Positions 45,181-56,662 of a stretch of 64,000 bases of DNA are shown here, piece by piece. The translations under genes and the position numbers were made by a program. The DNA comes from Stachybotrys elegans. Taxonomy: Eukaryota > Ascomycota > Sordariomycetes > Hypocreales > Stachybotryaceae. The number at the start of each line of letters is the position of its first letter. The first letter of the stretch is position 1. The stretch is from positions 1,783,501 to 1,847,500 of the forward strand of contig JAGPNK010000007.1 of NCBI GenBank assembly GCA_020746835.1, given 5' to 3'. The notes under the pieces were generated by a model. The model was not told where the DNA came from and searched no databases. It saw only the letters and a program-made list of their open reading frames with translations.

Positions 45181-47473
45181 ATGTCCAAGGTTGCCGTCGT
45201 CACCGAGGCCGTCAAGGAGAGCCTGGTGGGCACTGAGGAAGCTCCTCAGCTCTCGGCGCAGAGCAAGGCCCGCTTCGTGAGCCATGCCGTCAAGGACTCC
45301 GAGACCGGCGAGCTGTACATGGGCGTCGAGCAGTTCATCGATGCCATTGCCCCCAAAGATGAGGACTACGTGAGTCTTGTCCCTCTGCCTCGGCACATGC
45401 CTTACCAATGCACGTTTGCGAGTGCGGGTGCGCTCGCGCGCGCGCGCGAATATCGCCAATGCCCGTCGGCACTAGACTGACATGCAACCCTTTCCCTGAA
45501 TAGCACAAGATCAAGCGCGAGCAGTACTCGATCCTGTTTCGCATCGCCGACCGCAAGAACACCGGGCGCGTCAGCCTGAGCGAGTGGAACGCCTTCGAGA
45601 ACCTGCTCGTCAAGCCCGACGCCGAGTACGAGATCGCCTTCCGCCTCTTCGACGTGGAGCGTACGGGCGAGGTCAAGTTCGACGACTTCAAGCAGCTGTA
45701 CGAGCTCAACAAGGGCACCGACAGCATCCCCTTCGACTGGGACTGCGAGTGGGCCAAGCTGTACATTGGCAGCGGCAAGAAGCGCCACACGCTCGACTAT
45801 GCCCAGTTCTCCCAGATGCTGCGCGGCCTGCAGGGCGAGCGCATCCGCCAGGCCTTCAACCTCCTCGACAAGGACGCCGACGGCTACATTGAGCCCGACG
45901 ACTTTGCCCGCATCATCATGCAAACCGCCAAGCACAAGCTCTCGGACCACCTCCTTGAGAACCTGCACACCCTGTGCAACATCTCCAGCGGCACCAAGAT
46001 CTCGTACGCAAACGTCCGCGCCTTCCAGAACATGATCAAGGAGATGGACCTCGTCGAGCTCATTGTCCGCCACGCCGTCTCCAAGAGCTCCGACGGCAAG
46101 ATCACCAGGACCGACTTCCTCAACGAGGCCGCCAAGATTACCCGCTTCTCCTTCTTCACCCCCATGGAGGCCGACATCCTCTTCCACTTTGCCAGCTTCG
46201 ACGAGCCCTCGGGCCGCCTGGGCCTGTCCGACTTTGCCAAGGTCCTCGATCCCTCGTGGCGCAGCCCCGCCTACTCGAGCGAGCAGCCCGCCGCCGCTGC
46301 CGCCGTCGCCTCGACGGCCTCGAGCACCCTGAACCGCGTCCTGGAGTCGACGTACAACTTTGGACTGGGAAGCTTGGCTGGTGCCTTTGGCGCCTTCATG
46401 GTCTACCCCATCGACCTCGTCAAGACGCGGCTGCAGAACCAGCGTGGCGCGCAGCCCGGCCAGAGGCTGTACAAGAACTCCATCGACTGCTTCCAGAAGG
46501 TTATCCGTAACGAGGGCTTCCGTGGTCTCTACTCTGGTGTTCTGCCGCAGCTCGTGGGTGTCGCACCCGAGAAGGCCATCAAGCTGACCGTCAACGACCT
46601 TGTCCGAGGCCACTTTTCCGACAAGCAGGGCAATATCTGGTGGGGACACGAGGTCCTGGCCGGTGCCACCGCTGGAGGTTGCCAAGTTGTAAGTGCCAAA
46701 GGCGACCAAGTCAACTGCGCGCATCGTACGGCTAACATGATATCTAGGTCTTTACCAACCCCCTCGAGATTGTCAAGATTCGACTGCAGGTGCAGGGCGA
46801 GGTGGCCAAGACTGTCGAGAGCGCGCCGAGGCGGTCGGCCATGTGGATCGTGCGCAACCTGGGTCTCGTGGGCCTCTACAAGGGAGCGTCTGCGTGCCTG
46901 CTGCGAGACGTGCCCTTCTCGGCCATCTACTTCCCCGTGTACAGCCATCTGAAGAGGGACTTCTTTGGGGAGTCGCAGACCAAGAAGCTGGGCGTGGTGC
47001 AGCTGCTGACTGCCGGCGCCATTGCAGGCATGCCGGCAGCGTATCTGACGACGCCGTGCGACGTGATCAAGACGCGGCTGCAGGTGGAGGCGCGCAAGGG
47101 CGAGACGAGCTACACGGGCATCCGCCACGCGGCCAAGACCATCTTCAAGGAGGAGGGCTTCACGGCCTTCTTCAAGGGTGGACCCGCACGCATCTTCCGA
47201 TCCTCGCCGCAGTTCGGCTTCACGCTGGCGGCGTACGAGGTGCTGCAGACGGTGCTCCCCTTCCCGGGCAAGTCGGCCGACAAGGCCAAGATGGGCACGG
47301 GCGTGTCGGAGGCCATCTCGACCGTCTCGGGCACCCTGGAGACGAGCCCATTCGGGCGCAGCCGAAACGCGCTCAAGATCATCCTGGACCTGGACGAGGA
47401 CTTTGGCAGGATCAAGATGCCCAACGAGCAGGGCTGGCGCACGCTGCAAAAGTCTCTCGGCGGGGCCAAGTGA
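45181..47473 (+). CDS. Mitochondrial aspartate/glutamate carrier with N-terminal EF-hands
   Basis: Inner-membrane antiporter of aspartate and glutamate, part of the malate/aspartate shuttle; related to human aralar/citrin and yeast Agc1. Exons: 45181-45369, 45504-46688 and 46748-47473, giving 699 aa, the length of Ca-regulated members. The N-terminal half (about 1-330) holds EF-hands, including one clear loop [12 protein letters not shown] at 185-196. The C-terminal half has three mitochondrial carrier repeats with signatures [22 protein letters not shown] and [11 protein letters not shown], each followed by the EGF.GLY.G-type motif. The C-terminal tail ([18 protein letters not shown]) is typical of the family. 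Intron 2 splits CQV and VFT exactly in the second repeat. The start is the first ATG after a long pyrimidine-rich leader. Assignment is firm. Confidence 0.96.
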
Positions 47474-48026
47474 TGACCGTCATCACCTCAGACCAACAGC
47501 ATCGTTTGATTCCCCGGTGCAGCAATAGAGAAAGAGAGCGGGAAAATATCACTTTGTAGACCAGGTTTAGACGACACGGTTACACTTCACAACGGGACGG
47601 TCGGCGGTAGAGACTAGAGAAACCGGCTCCTCACTGCATCAGACTAGGCGTTTCAGGATCAACGGCATTACGGGCGCTGCTACAAAGAGAGACCTTTTTG
47701 TGATTATGGTTCTGTCTCTATTACTACCTTTTTCTTTTCTTTTTCTAACTCTTTATTTTCTCTGTTAATAGATTTATATCTTCTATCAATCATGTTCTTA
47801 AGAAGTTTCATGATTCGGGCCTGCTGTTTAAGATGTGGTGTGGATAGACATGTTTGACAACATGTATCGGACCAATGGTGTAGAGAGAGAGACATGGTTT
47901 CAGATGATCGGTGATTCGCGAACGAGGCGGATCGAATCTGAGACTAGAAGCCCGGCCAAGACTGGGCGATGCGAGGCTTGACTGAGTCATGATGGCGTGT
48001 GATTGATTGGTGTGAGAAGGCACCGT
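47474..48026. other. Convergent 3' region of the carrier and the 2EXR-like gene
   Basis: These 553 bp are AT-rich, with TTTTTCTTTTCTTTTTC near 47727 and TTTATTTT near 47751, and carry both 3' UTRs. No gene is visible. Confidence 0.6.
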
Positions 48027-48701
48027 TCAGCAGGCGAGAGTCAAGTGGTCGGCCCAATTGGGATGAAGAGGGTGAAAGTCGTCGATGGCGGCGCCGGGAT
48101 CGCTCGTCATGGCTTTTTGAAGCCAGGCAATGTACTCGTCAAAGCCGGTGGTGCTGCCGAGGATGGTGACGCGGTGAACGCCGCGAACGGCCTCGAACCT
48201 CCTGAGGTTGGTGTAGCCGGAGCCCATGAACATGCTCTGGACGAGATCAATGGTGAGCTCGTCGATTCCGCTAAAGGCGCGGGCGACGTCGCGGCGGTCG
48301 TAGGGGACGTCGCAGTCGAGCTGGACCTGGATGTGGAAGCGGCGGATACGGGGGACGACGGACTCGACGCGGATGGGCATGTACCAAGCGCGCAGGCGAG
48401 GGAAGGAGGCGAGCAAGGTGGGATGGGCGAGGAAGGTGTTGGAGGCGTAGAGGAGCGGTGTGGCCTCCCAGTTGATCTGGCGGTTGGCGAGGAGGAGGTT
48501 TGGATGGACGTGGGACGGGCGGTACTCGTACTTGTAGTAGGGGGGGAGGCTGAGGAGGTAGGAGTAGATTTCGAGGCGGAGCTCGAGGGGGATGGTGAGG
48601 AGAGGGGCTTTGGGGGAGGGGGAGGGGGAAGAGATGGATGTGGTGTCTGTATCTGTGTCGGTGATGGATGTTGAGGTTGAGGGTGATGGTGATGAAGCCA
48701 T
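48027..48701 (-). CDS. Small 2EXR/F-box-like protein of unknown function
   Basis: Single-exon frame of 224 aa from the ATG at 48701. The first 32 residues are Ser/Thr/Pro-rich (SSPSPSTSTSITDTDTDTTS) and disordered. LLTIPLELRLEIYSYLLSLP (about 34-53) is the start motif of fungal 2EXR or F-box-like proteins. It is followed by HPNLLLANRQINWEATPLLY, the second part of that pattern. The remainder is predicted helix and strand without a motif I know. Such proteins are very common in filamentous ascomycetes and lack a known function; some may act with SCF ubiquitin ligases. An upstream GTG extends the frame to 48773, but ATG 48701 is preferred. It is divergent from the PQ-loop gene. Confidence 0.74.
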   Translation of the reverse strand: MASSPSPSTSTSITDTDTDTTSISSPSPSPKAPLLTIPLELRLEIYSYLLSLPPYYKYEYRPSHVHPNLLLANRQINWEATPLLYASNTFLAHPTLLASFPRLRAWYMPIRVESVVPRIRRFHIQVQLDCDVPYDRRDVARAFSGIDELTIDLVQSMFMGSGYTNLRRFEAVRGVHRVTILGSTTGFDEYIAWLQKAMTSDPGAAIDDFHPLHPNWADHLTLAC

Positions 48702-49795
48702 TGTAGCGATTAAGGAGGAGGAGGATGAGGAGGAGTGAGATGGACGGTAAGTATGGAGATGATATTCACACACGCAGAGGAAGATGGACTTTATATATCA
48801 CGACATCAAGAGAGAGAGAGTCAAGAAACAGACGACGCGCAAATCACGTCCTAGAAAGAAGCCGACAATGACAAGACTTCTCCCGCATCGAAAGACATTC
48901 ATACTACATGACATAAGTGGATCCCTCTCCCTCCGTCCGATAACGAGGACCCCTACACTGCCAGGCCAGTCTCTCCCCCCTCCCCAAATTGGCAATGACA
49001 AGGCGTCCCCCCCTCTCTCTTTGCAAGCTGAACGGCTGGTTGTTGGCTTGGCCCGCTCGTCTGAGAGCAAATGGTGTCCAACCAAGGCCCGCTGAGCAGA
49101 TCGCCGACGTGCGTGAGAAATATGAGGTAAGCGGGAGCTGTGCATCTCCTTTCGGTAGGAGCAGCACCTTGTCGAGCGAGCTGGAAAAAGTATATCCAAC
49201 CGCCTCCTCCGGCGTGGGCGCACATGCAAATCGACGACACGTTGTGCATCACAAGCCTCACGCCTCCCCCCCCCCTTGCGCTCCCGTCGTATTACACCGT
49301 CGTATAATGCAAACCCCCCTTGTCCTCCCGGTCGTATAGTACGAACAAATCAGAGGAAAGAAGTCCATTAAAACAACGACAAAATCTCGGCATTGGGAAT
49401 CCACAGTGCCGTGGTTTTGTAGCCTCATCACACCACTCAACACGGCAAATACAGCAATCAACCCATGTGAGCCAACAGAGGCGGGTCCCGCCTTGCTCCC
49501 TTCTCTCCCAGCCCTGGCGCCTTCCCTTGCCCTGCCCGGCCCCACTCGTCCCCAGATGCCGGGAAACCTCCTCCATCCATGTAGCATTTCCTTTCGCCAT
49601 CCCATCCACCAAAAACACCACCCACCCAACATCGGCTCAGCGCATCGTCAGTTGCAGTCGACGGCGGGATAGCCTGACCCGGGACGCCCGGCACACACAC
49701 ACACTCTCTCTCTCTCTCTCATTCTTCTTCTTTTCGCTCGTGTCGCAATCCCGGCCCGTCCCTTGCCCTCCTCTTGCATCATTCCTCGCGCGATA
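48702..49795. promoter_or_regulatory. Divergent promoter region between the 2EXR-like and PQ-loop genes
   Basis: 1.1 kb with both promoters. A short AC run and a TC run stand at 49695-49720, just before the PQ-loop start, as in a pyrimidine-rich leader. No other gene is supported. Confidence 0.5.
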
Positions 49796-50703
49796 ATGGC
49801 TAGCTTCCTCGGCGTCCTCTCCGCCCTCTTCGGCTGGATCTACACCTTCTGCTGGAGCGCCTCCTTCTACCCGCAGCCGCTGCTCAATTGGCGCCGCGCA
49901 TCCACCTCGGGCACAACCGTCGACTTTCCCTTCATCAACACCCTTGGTACAACCCCTCCCCCCCCCCCCTCCCCCTCCTTCAGACATTGAGAATGCTAAT
50001 ACCACCGCCAGGCTTCGCTTCCTACCTCGCCTCCAACCTCGCATTCTACTACTCCCCCACCGTCCGCGCCCAGTATGCTGCCCGCCACCATGGCCTCACT
50101 CCGACCGTTCAGTTCAACGACATCACCTTCGCCCTCCACGCCTTCCTGCTCTCCATCATCACCACCTCGCAGTACCTCTTCGCACCGTTGTGGTCCTTCA
50201 CTCCCAGCACCGGCACCCGCCCCAGTCGCCTCATCCTCGGCATCGCTGCGGGCTCGCTGCTCGGCGTCCTTGTGACGTTCCTCCTCGTCGCCGGCACTGG
50301 CGGAACGTCCTCTCCGCATGTCGACCCCCTCTCCGACTGGTGCGAGCTGGACATTGTCTACGCGCTCGGCTACGTCAAGCTCGTCATCACGCTCATCAAG
50401 TATACGCCGCAAATCGTCGCGAATATGCGCAACAAGAGCACCAAGGGCTGGAGCATCTGGCAGATCCTGCTCGATGTCGCCGGTGGTCTGCTCAGCGTCT
50501 CCCAGCAGGCCATCGATAGCTACATGCAGGGCGACTGGAGCGGCATCACAGGAAACCCCGTCAAGTTCGCCCTCGGCAACGTGAGCATGGTTTACGACTC
50601 CATCTTCATGGTCCAGCATTACATCTTGTACAGAAATGTACCAGGCCGCCGGCGACCAGAGGAGGATAGACTACTTCCAGACGAGGAGAGACGCATAGAC
50701 TAA
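49796..50703 (+). CDS. Cystinosin-like lysosomal/vacuolar cystine transporter (PQ-loop family)
   Basis: Proton-coupled exporter of cystine from lysosome or vacuole; related to human cystinosin and yeast Ers1. Exons 49796-49946 and 50012-50703 (65-nt intron with a TGCTAAT branch site) give 280 aa, somewhat shorter than human cystinosin, which has a long luminal head. The first PQ-loop is FCWSASFYPQPLLNWRRAST, with the key Pro-Gln near residues 27-28. The second is LVITLIKYTPQIVANMRNKS. About seven hydrophobic segments are visible, including the helix SRLILGIAAGSLLGVLVTFL. The tail is short and charged, with the possible sorting motif EEDRLLPDEE (a dileucine in an acidic context). The ATG at 49796 begins the first helix; the frame is open further upstream without conservation. 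It converges tightly on the leucyl-tRNA synthetase. Confidence 0.92.
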
Positions 50704-50814
50704 TCCACGTAGTAAAGGCGGGACTTGATAGACCGTACTATACATCTAATCTTTCGGGTATCTATATTACACACGGCGTAGTACACTATTATACATTCAT
50801 CGCATCGCATCGCG

Positions 50815-53743
50815 TCACATGACAAAACTAATCACCTTACCGCCGCGCACAGGAATGGCCCTCTTACACCGAGACAGGTCGTAAGGGCCGTGGCTGAACT
50901 TGGCCTTGCCCTCCTCCGTCGCCAGAATCTCCGCCACCATCCAGTCGCGGAGCGCATCACCCTCGAGGTCGGCCGGCGGCAGCGGAATGTCGGCCACGCC
51001 GCGCACCTTGCCGTTGATCTGGATGGCGCACGACTGGCGCCGCGGCTTCACGAGGTCGGCCGAGTCGTCGAGCTGCGGGAGCCGTGCCGTCTTGAAAATG
51101 GAGCCGGCCGAGGGGTACAGCGCGCTCCAGCACTCCTCGGCAAAGGCCGGGGCGATGGGGGCAACGAGCCGGATGATGGTGCTGGCAGCTTCCTTCTTGA
51201 TGGCCAGCCCGGCGACCTGGCTGCTGGCGAGGGTGTTGGTGAGAATCATGAGGCTTGAGACGACCGTGTTGAGGGAGTAAATCTCATCGTAGGATCGCGT
51301 CACCGAGTCGATGGTGCGCTGAACCTCGCGCCACAGCGCTGCCTCGGCATCCCACTGCGCGAGCGCCTTCGCATCCATGGCGTCCACCTTGGCAGCCTGG
51401 GCCGTCAGGTACTCCTTGGCGGAAGGGGGCTGCTCGGGCGAGCTGGCCACCTCAACGACCTGATCATGCAGCTTCTGCAGCCACCTCGTGACGCCCGCAA
51501 TCTTGGCCTCGTCCCAGTTGAGGATGTCGCCCACGGGCGCCTGGAACAGCATGTGCGCCCTGGTGGCGTCTGCGCCATACTTGCCGATGAATTCGGTGGG
51601 GTCGACGCCGTTGTACTTGGACTTGGACATCTTCTCGAAGCTGATGGTGGCGGGCGCTCCCGTGGCAACAACCACGGGCTTGGAAGGGTCCGTCAGGTCC
51701 ACCTCATCTGGCTTGAGGAACTTGCCATTGTCTGGGTTGATGTAGGTCCTGCCGTGAACCATGCCCTGCGTGATCAACCGCTTGAACGGTTCGGCAGAGG
51801 CGGATTCGTCCGTGTACTGTGGCAGAAGCTCAGTGGTAGCAAGGAACTTGTAGATGAAGCGAGCGTAGAGGAGGTGGAGGATGGCATGCTCGATTCCACC
51901 AATGTAGATATCCACGGGTAGCTTCTTGCCCGCCTCGGGGGAGAATGGCTGATTATCGTTGTGCGGGTCGGCGAACCGAGCAAAATACCAGCTCGAGTCG
52001 ACAAACGTGTCCATGGTGTCGGTGTCCCTGCGCGCAGGACCACTGCACTTGGGGCATGTCGTGTTGACAAAATCGGGCGACGCTTCCAGGGCGTTGCCAG
52101 CCTTGCCCTCGGCCCAGTGTTCATCGACCCGGGGGAGCTCAACAGGCAGCTGATGGTCAGGAACGGGAACCGCACCGCACGAATCGCAATGGATGATGGG
52201 GATTGGAGCCCCCCAGTACCTCTGCCGGCTAATCAGCCAATCGCGGAGGCGCCATTTCTCGACCGGCCTTGCCAGCTTAGCTGCCTCCAGCATGCGGACC
52301 ATCATCTGTCCCGCCTCGGAAGAGGGTTTGCCCCTGAACGGACCGCTGTGCTCGGTCATGATTCCGTGATCCACAAAGGGCTCGTTGGGAAGCGTCGTGG
52401 TAGATTCATCCTCTGACGCCGCAAGGACAAACCGCACCGGCTGGTCGGGTCGCTGCTGCTGCCAGAAGGAATGATCCCGGACATCGTGGCCAGGCACTCC
52501 CATGACAGCCCCTTCGCCGTAGTCGCCGAGCACATAGGGGGCTACATAGACAGGGATGGAGGTCTTGGTCGCATCCGGGGTGTCCTCGTGGTAGGCCAGA
52601 GGATTGACGGCGCGGATCTGTGGCAAAAGATAGCCCACCTTTGAGTCGGCGGGCAAGCCAGGCAACGTGTCGAGGTAAGCTTGCAGCTCGGGGTCGGACT
52701 TGGCGAGCGTGACCACGGCGGGGTGGGTGCTGGCCAAGGCGATATACTGTACACCAAACAGCGTATCGGGCCGGGTGGTGAAGACTTCAATCGCAGCACC
52801 GACGTCTTCGCCCATGGCCATGATGGGGAACTTGATCATGGCGCCCTCGGATTTTCCTAGCCAATTCTTCTGTTGCGTTATGACACGCTCGGGCCATGCG
52901 TTTTCCCTTGCGAGGGTGTCGAGGTCTTGGAGTAGAGCCTCGCGGAACTCGGAGATGCGGAAGAACCACTGCTTGAGCTTGCGCTTCTCGACCTTGGCCC
53001 CTGACCTCCACGAGAAGCCGTTTGCGTCGACCTGTTCGTTGGCCAGGACCGTCTTGTCGACTGGGTCGTAGTTGACCTCGGCTTCATCCTGATAGACGAG
53101 CCCGCGCTCATGCAGCATGAGGAAGAGTTTCTGTGTGTGCTTGTAGAAGTCGGGGTTGCATGTAGTAAGCTCCTGTGGGTTGCAGTCGTCAGCTTGTGTC
53201 GCACAGAAACGGAATTGAGAGGCGCAGCACCCTGTCCCAGTCCCAGGTTCCATTCATGACGCCGAGCTGCTCCTTCATCTTGACAATGTTGCTTCTTGTC
53301 CACGTCTCGGGCGCAATGCCCCTCTCCAGGGCGGCGTTCTCTGCGGGCAGGCCAAAGGCATCCCAGCCCATAGGCAGCATAACGTGCTCGCCTCGAAGCT
53401 GGTGATACCTTGCAACAACATCCGCAATGGTGTAGACGCGAAGATGGCCAAGGTGCAGCGTGCCCGAGGGGTAAGGGAACATGGGAAGAACGAATTTCGT
53501 CCTGCCGGAGTCTCCCGTTGGAGCTTGCGCCTCGGTGGCCCACGCCTTGCGCCACTTGGCATCCAGAGCCTTGAGATCAAGCGCATAACATCTTCGGTTC
53601 GAGAGTGTAGGCGAGCGGGTGCAGGTGAGTCTCGGCCTAGAGCGGGCGACGCTGGCGAGGATGGGTGATGTGTAGGAGCTTGAGCTTGTCAGGGTGAGTC
53701 GAAGCCCATAACAGCTCGCGTGCCTTGCTCGGTGCAGCTGCAT
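50815..53743 (-). CDS. Leucyl-tRNA synthetase, mitochondrial
   Basis: Charges mitochondrial tRNA-Leu. Two exons (53743-53231 and 53172-50815; 58-nt intron) give 956 aa. The sequence is of the bacterial/organellar type. The first 55 residues are Arg/Ser-rich without acidic residues, fitting a mitochondrial presequence. The ATP-binding HIGH motif is HLGH at 97-100 in [18 protein letters not shown]. The editing domain CP1 carries [17 protein letters not shown]. The KMSKS loop is at 685-689 in [33 protein letters not shown] spans the intron junction. A C-terminal anticodon-binding region ends in KVISFVM. N. crassa leu-5 and yeast NAM2 encode this enzyme, and the yeast protein also aids group I intron splicing; whether this one does is unknown. 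The start is the first in-frame ATG. Confidence 0.95.
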
Positions 53744-55196
53744 TCTTGGAGAGTTGTTCTCATGCCGAGGTGGTGTGTGTGCAGCCTCTACAGCTTTAGC
53801 ATCGGTTCTTGAGCATTGGTAACGGTGCAATGATTCGTCAAAAATGGGTGCTGGTGTCGCGTGATTGTGGGATGCAGAAGGAAAATACCATCTTCAGATG
53901 GCGATGGGGGCGCGATAAGATAAGCCAAAGTGACGCATGTCTTGGCCTACAAGGGACCTGCAGTGAGCCTAATCAAGCCCCGCGGCGACGCTGTAACAGG
54001 CCTGGGTTCCACTGTAAATCCATTGGATCTCAATGGATGTGCAGGCAAGCCAATGTGCAAGGAGTGACGTTGTGGCTGCCCTGACAGGCTGAAAAATAGG
54101 TACCTTGCAGCTGGGGTGTCTGGGGGAGATGTGCTCTACCGTGGAATGATGGGTGTTAACAAGTGATAAAAGGTACTTGTATGGCAGCATTCAGTCGCAA
54201 TATATCTACACACATTGGGATGTTGTGAGTATTGAAAAAATGTTCAGGGATGCAGTGCATATATGAGGCCTTGTTTATAATTTTCTGGTTCCTTATTTCT
54301 TTTAATATCGTCGTGACTTTCCATCAAAACCTACAGCCAGGTTATCCCTCGTTAGCACATTCTCACCAAAACACACTTGGGCTGCGAGGCTTCCCCAGCC
54401 ACCCGACTTGTTGCCTGGCACTGGCAGATAGGGAGGAAGGAGCCACAGCAACTCCATCGACATCATCCCCATGCCGATTTATGCTGCTGCGACAAAGTCA
54501 CCTATTACAACCTCCATCCTTTTGTTTTTTGCACGCATGCAAGTGATTGATTGATTACCTGCAATTGCATCCCACTACTGCATTGGTTTTTTCCTCTCTC
54601 TCTCTTGGATCGCTAGGCCCAGTTCTTTGGCAAACGATTCAATCTCCTGCCAATATTTGTTGTTGGCCTGTATAATCCATCTTCTCTCCACCTTGAATTG
54701 ATACGCATGCCATCAACATCAACCAACCTTGGCTCGAGCATATCCATTATCAGTCAGAGAAAAGCGATACTATAATCACGCCTTGGGTTGTCCCCTCATT
54801 CCGGCGTTACTGCCGCGTCTTTGTCGACGCATCTTGAGCCTCGCTCCCTCCCAAAACCACAGACTCGGACTTTCGCAACGCTCTGATATACTGATATTCC
54901 GGTACGTCTGAACATCCCTTTCACGCCTGTTTGTCAGCTTAACACTTGGAGCCATTCCTTGTTCACATTGTGCGCGAGTTTTCACCGCTTTCTCTTGTCC
55001 GCCGGCCTGCCAGCTGCCACGGCCTGTCACATCCCGTTCACCCTATTACCATCCCCGGGCTCTCTCTTCTCCCATTTATACCTTCTCTGCCCTCTTTCAT
55101 TTCCTTCTTCTCTTCTAACTTTCTACACCAGTCATCTGCTCTCTGCTTTGGTTCACGCCTTGCGCACTGGGCACCTGCCTCACTTCACCTATCTCT

Positions 55197-55224
55197 CTTC
55201 ACTCTTCACTCTTCACTCTTCATT
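55197..55224. repeat. CTTCACT heptamer repeat
   Basis: Three perfect CTTCACT units and a fourth with one change (CTTCATT), in the presumed leader of the downstream gene. Confidence 0.85.
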
Positions 55225-55422
55225 CTTTGCCTCGATACATCGGCATCACCTTTCGTTAGCATTGTATCGGATCGCCATTATTTTCCCTCTTTCAAAACAT
55301 TCGCGGCCTTTGCCTTGTCCTGTTTCAAGAGCAAACACGCACCTCACACTTGGAGGCAAACACCCTCGTCGTAAGCTTCTGTCTTCCCCCCAACATTCGT
55401 CCCAGACGACAGCTGACTTTCC

Positions 55423-55512
55423 ATGCCTCTAGAGCCGCTCTCATCATACACAATAAGCTGTGCCGTGTTGCACCCATTTACCGAGTCAAAGCCAAGCCAA
55501 GCCACCGCCTGA
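55423..55512 (+). promoter_or_regulatory. 29-codon upstream ORF
   Basis: ATG at 55423 reads to TGA at 55510-55512, ending 18 bp before the next gene's ATG. It encodes a Ser/Pro-rich peptide without known similarity. Confidence 0.5.
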
Positions 55513-55530
55513 GTATCAGGAAGCATCATC

Positions 55531-56662
55531 ATGGCTCCTCAAAACGGAAAGGCAAACTACAAGTCCTACGAGGCACAGGCCCGTATGGTCCGGGCCATTG
55601 TGGCAGCTCACCCAGAAGTCAAGTGGAACTACAAAGGTGAGGAGCTTCATTTCCTCCAGTGTTCCCCCTTGCTGCGTTTTCTGCCTGGGACGGAGGTGTT
55701 AACCTCGTCCCAGAAATCTGTGCCTGCTACGGCTCGGACATGACCGAACATGCCCTCAACCATCGTCTGCGTCGGTTGCGTGCGCAGTGCGCCATTGTTC
55801 GCGAGGGCCGACTCCAAGGCTACGACATGAAGGATCTTGGCCCCATCGACGATCTGCCCCAGAAGCAAGAGGACGTGGACAAGACAAGTATGCCTGCCTA
55901 CCCCCGACCGAAAGAAGCAATCAGCTCTGCGAGTGCACGAGCTCGTCTTCCTCCTCCGCATCCTTCCCCCACCCGATGATGCCCCTCATCGCATGTCTAC
56001 ATGATGGCTGACCCGCTGCCATAGATATTGCCAAGTACTTTGGCGAATCGACCGCAGACGGAATCCAGTTTCAGTTCCGCGCCATCAAGAAAGATGCCGA
56101 TCAGCTCAGAAAGACGGAGAAGTCTGGAGGTGATGTTGCTCGATGCCTGACCCTGGGTCCCGGGAGCGCCTTCTCCACCCCGTCGCGCTCTGCTGCTCGT
56201 GGAGGCACCGGTTCTCGTTCCACGGGCAAACGCAAGGCCATGATGAAGGTTGAGCTCATTGAAGACGACGACGATGAAGACGTCAAGGTCCCCATGGACT
56301 GGAGCGACTTGGATGACGAGTCTCCCTCGAAGCGATCGAAGAAAGCAGGATCAGTCCCGGGCCAGAAGAACGGGACGCCTTCTCGCCGAGCTGCCGTCAA
56401 AGCCAGCGCTACCATCGCCGACGCTTCCTCGCAGCTCCAGGCTGACGATTCGGCCTCAGAGGTCGAGACTCCCTCCAGCACCCGCGTCTCTGGTCGCCCA
56501 CCTGCTGCGGCTGCCCCCAGCTCCATCTTTGGCCCCGTCGCTACCAAGTCTTCCCACGATGACATCGGCATGCTTCGACGTTCCAACATTTTCAATAACA
56601 CCGCCACCGATCCTTACCTGAACCCGACCATGTTCATGAGCGACGACGATGGCGAGATCTAA
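55531..56662 (+). CDS. Hypothetical nuclear-type protein, conserved-looking N-terminal helical domain
   Basis: Three exons (55531-55636, 55714-55887, 56025-56662) give 305 aa; phases agree at both introns (77 and 137 nt). I do not recognise a named family. The first 125 residues look like a small helical domain (MVRAIVAAHPEVKWNYKEI, CYGSDMTEHALNHRLRRLRA, NIAKYFGESTADGIQFQFR) with the feel of a Myb/SANT-like DNA-binding unit, common in Hypocreales hypothetical proteins. The rest is low-complexity, with basic SARGGTGSRSTGKRKAMMK, an acidic EDDDDEDVKVPMDWSDLDD stretch and SPSKRSKKAG. It ends in YLNPTMFMSDDDGEI. Basic patches suggest nuclear location, by inference. An upstream ORF and a long pyrimidine-rich leader suggest translational control. 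It is divergent from LeuRS. Confidence 0.76.

Larger units (their letters stand above)
53744..55530. promoter_or_regulatory. Divergent 1.8 kb region between LeuRS and the 55.5-kb gene
   Basis: The right half is pyrimidine-rich and looks like a long leader. It includes CTTCACT repeats at 55197-55224 and an upstream ORF at 55423-55512. The left part holds the LeuRS promoter. The 140-codon open frames at about 54946-55432 lie in this leader and are judged non-coding. Confidence 0.5.

Noticed and set aside
45402..46724. 440-codon minus-strand open frame opposite the aspartate/glutamate carrier
   Set aside because: It is a shadow of the strongly biased carrier reading frame, Leu/Val/Gly-rich and crossing the carrier's first intron.
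54946..55432. Hydrophobic Ser/Leu/Phe frames of about 140-157 codons
   Set aside because: They come from a pyrimidine-rich leader with CTTCACT repeats; the hydrophobicity reflects TTC/CTC codons, not a membrane protein.
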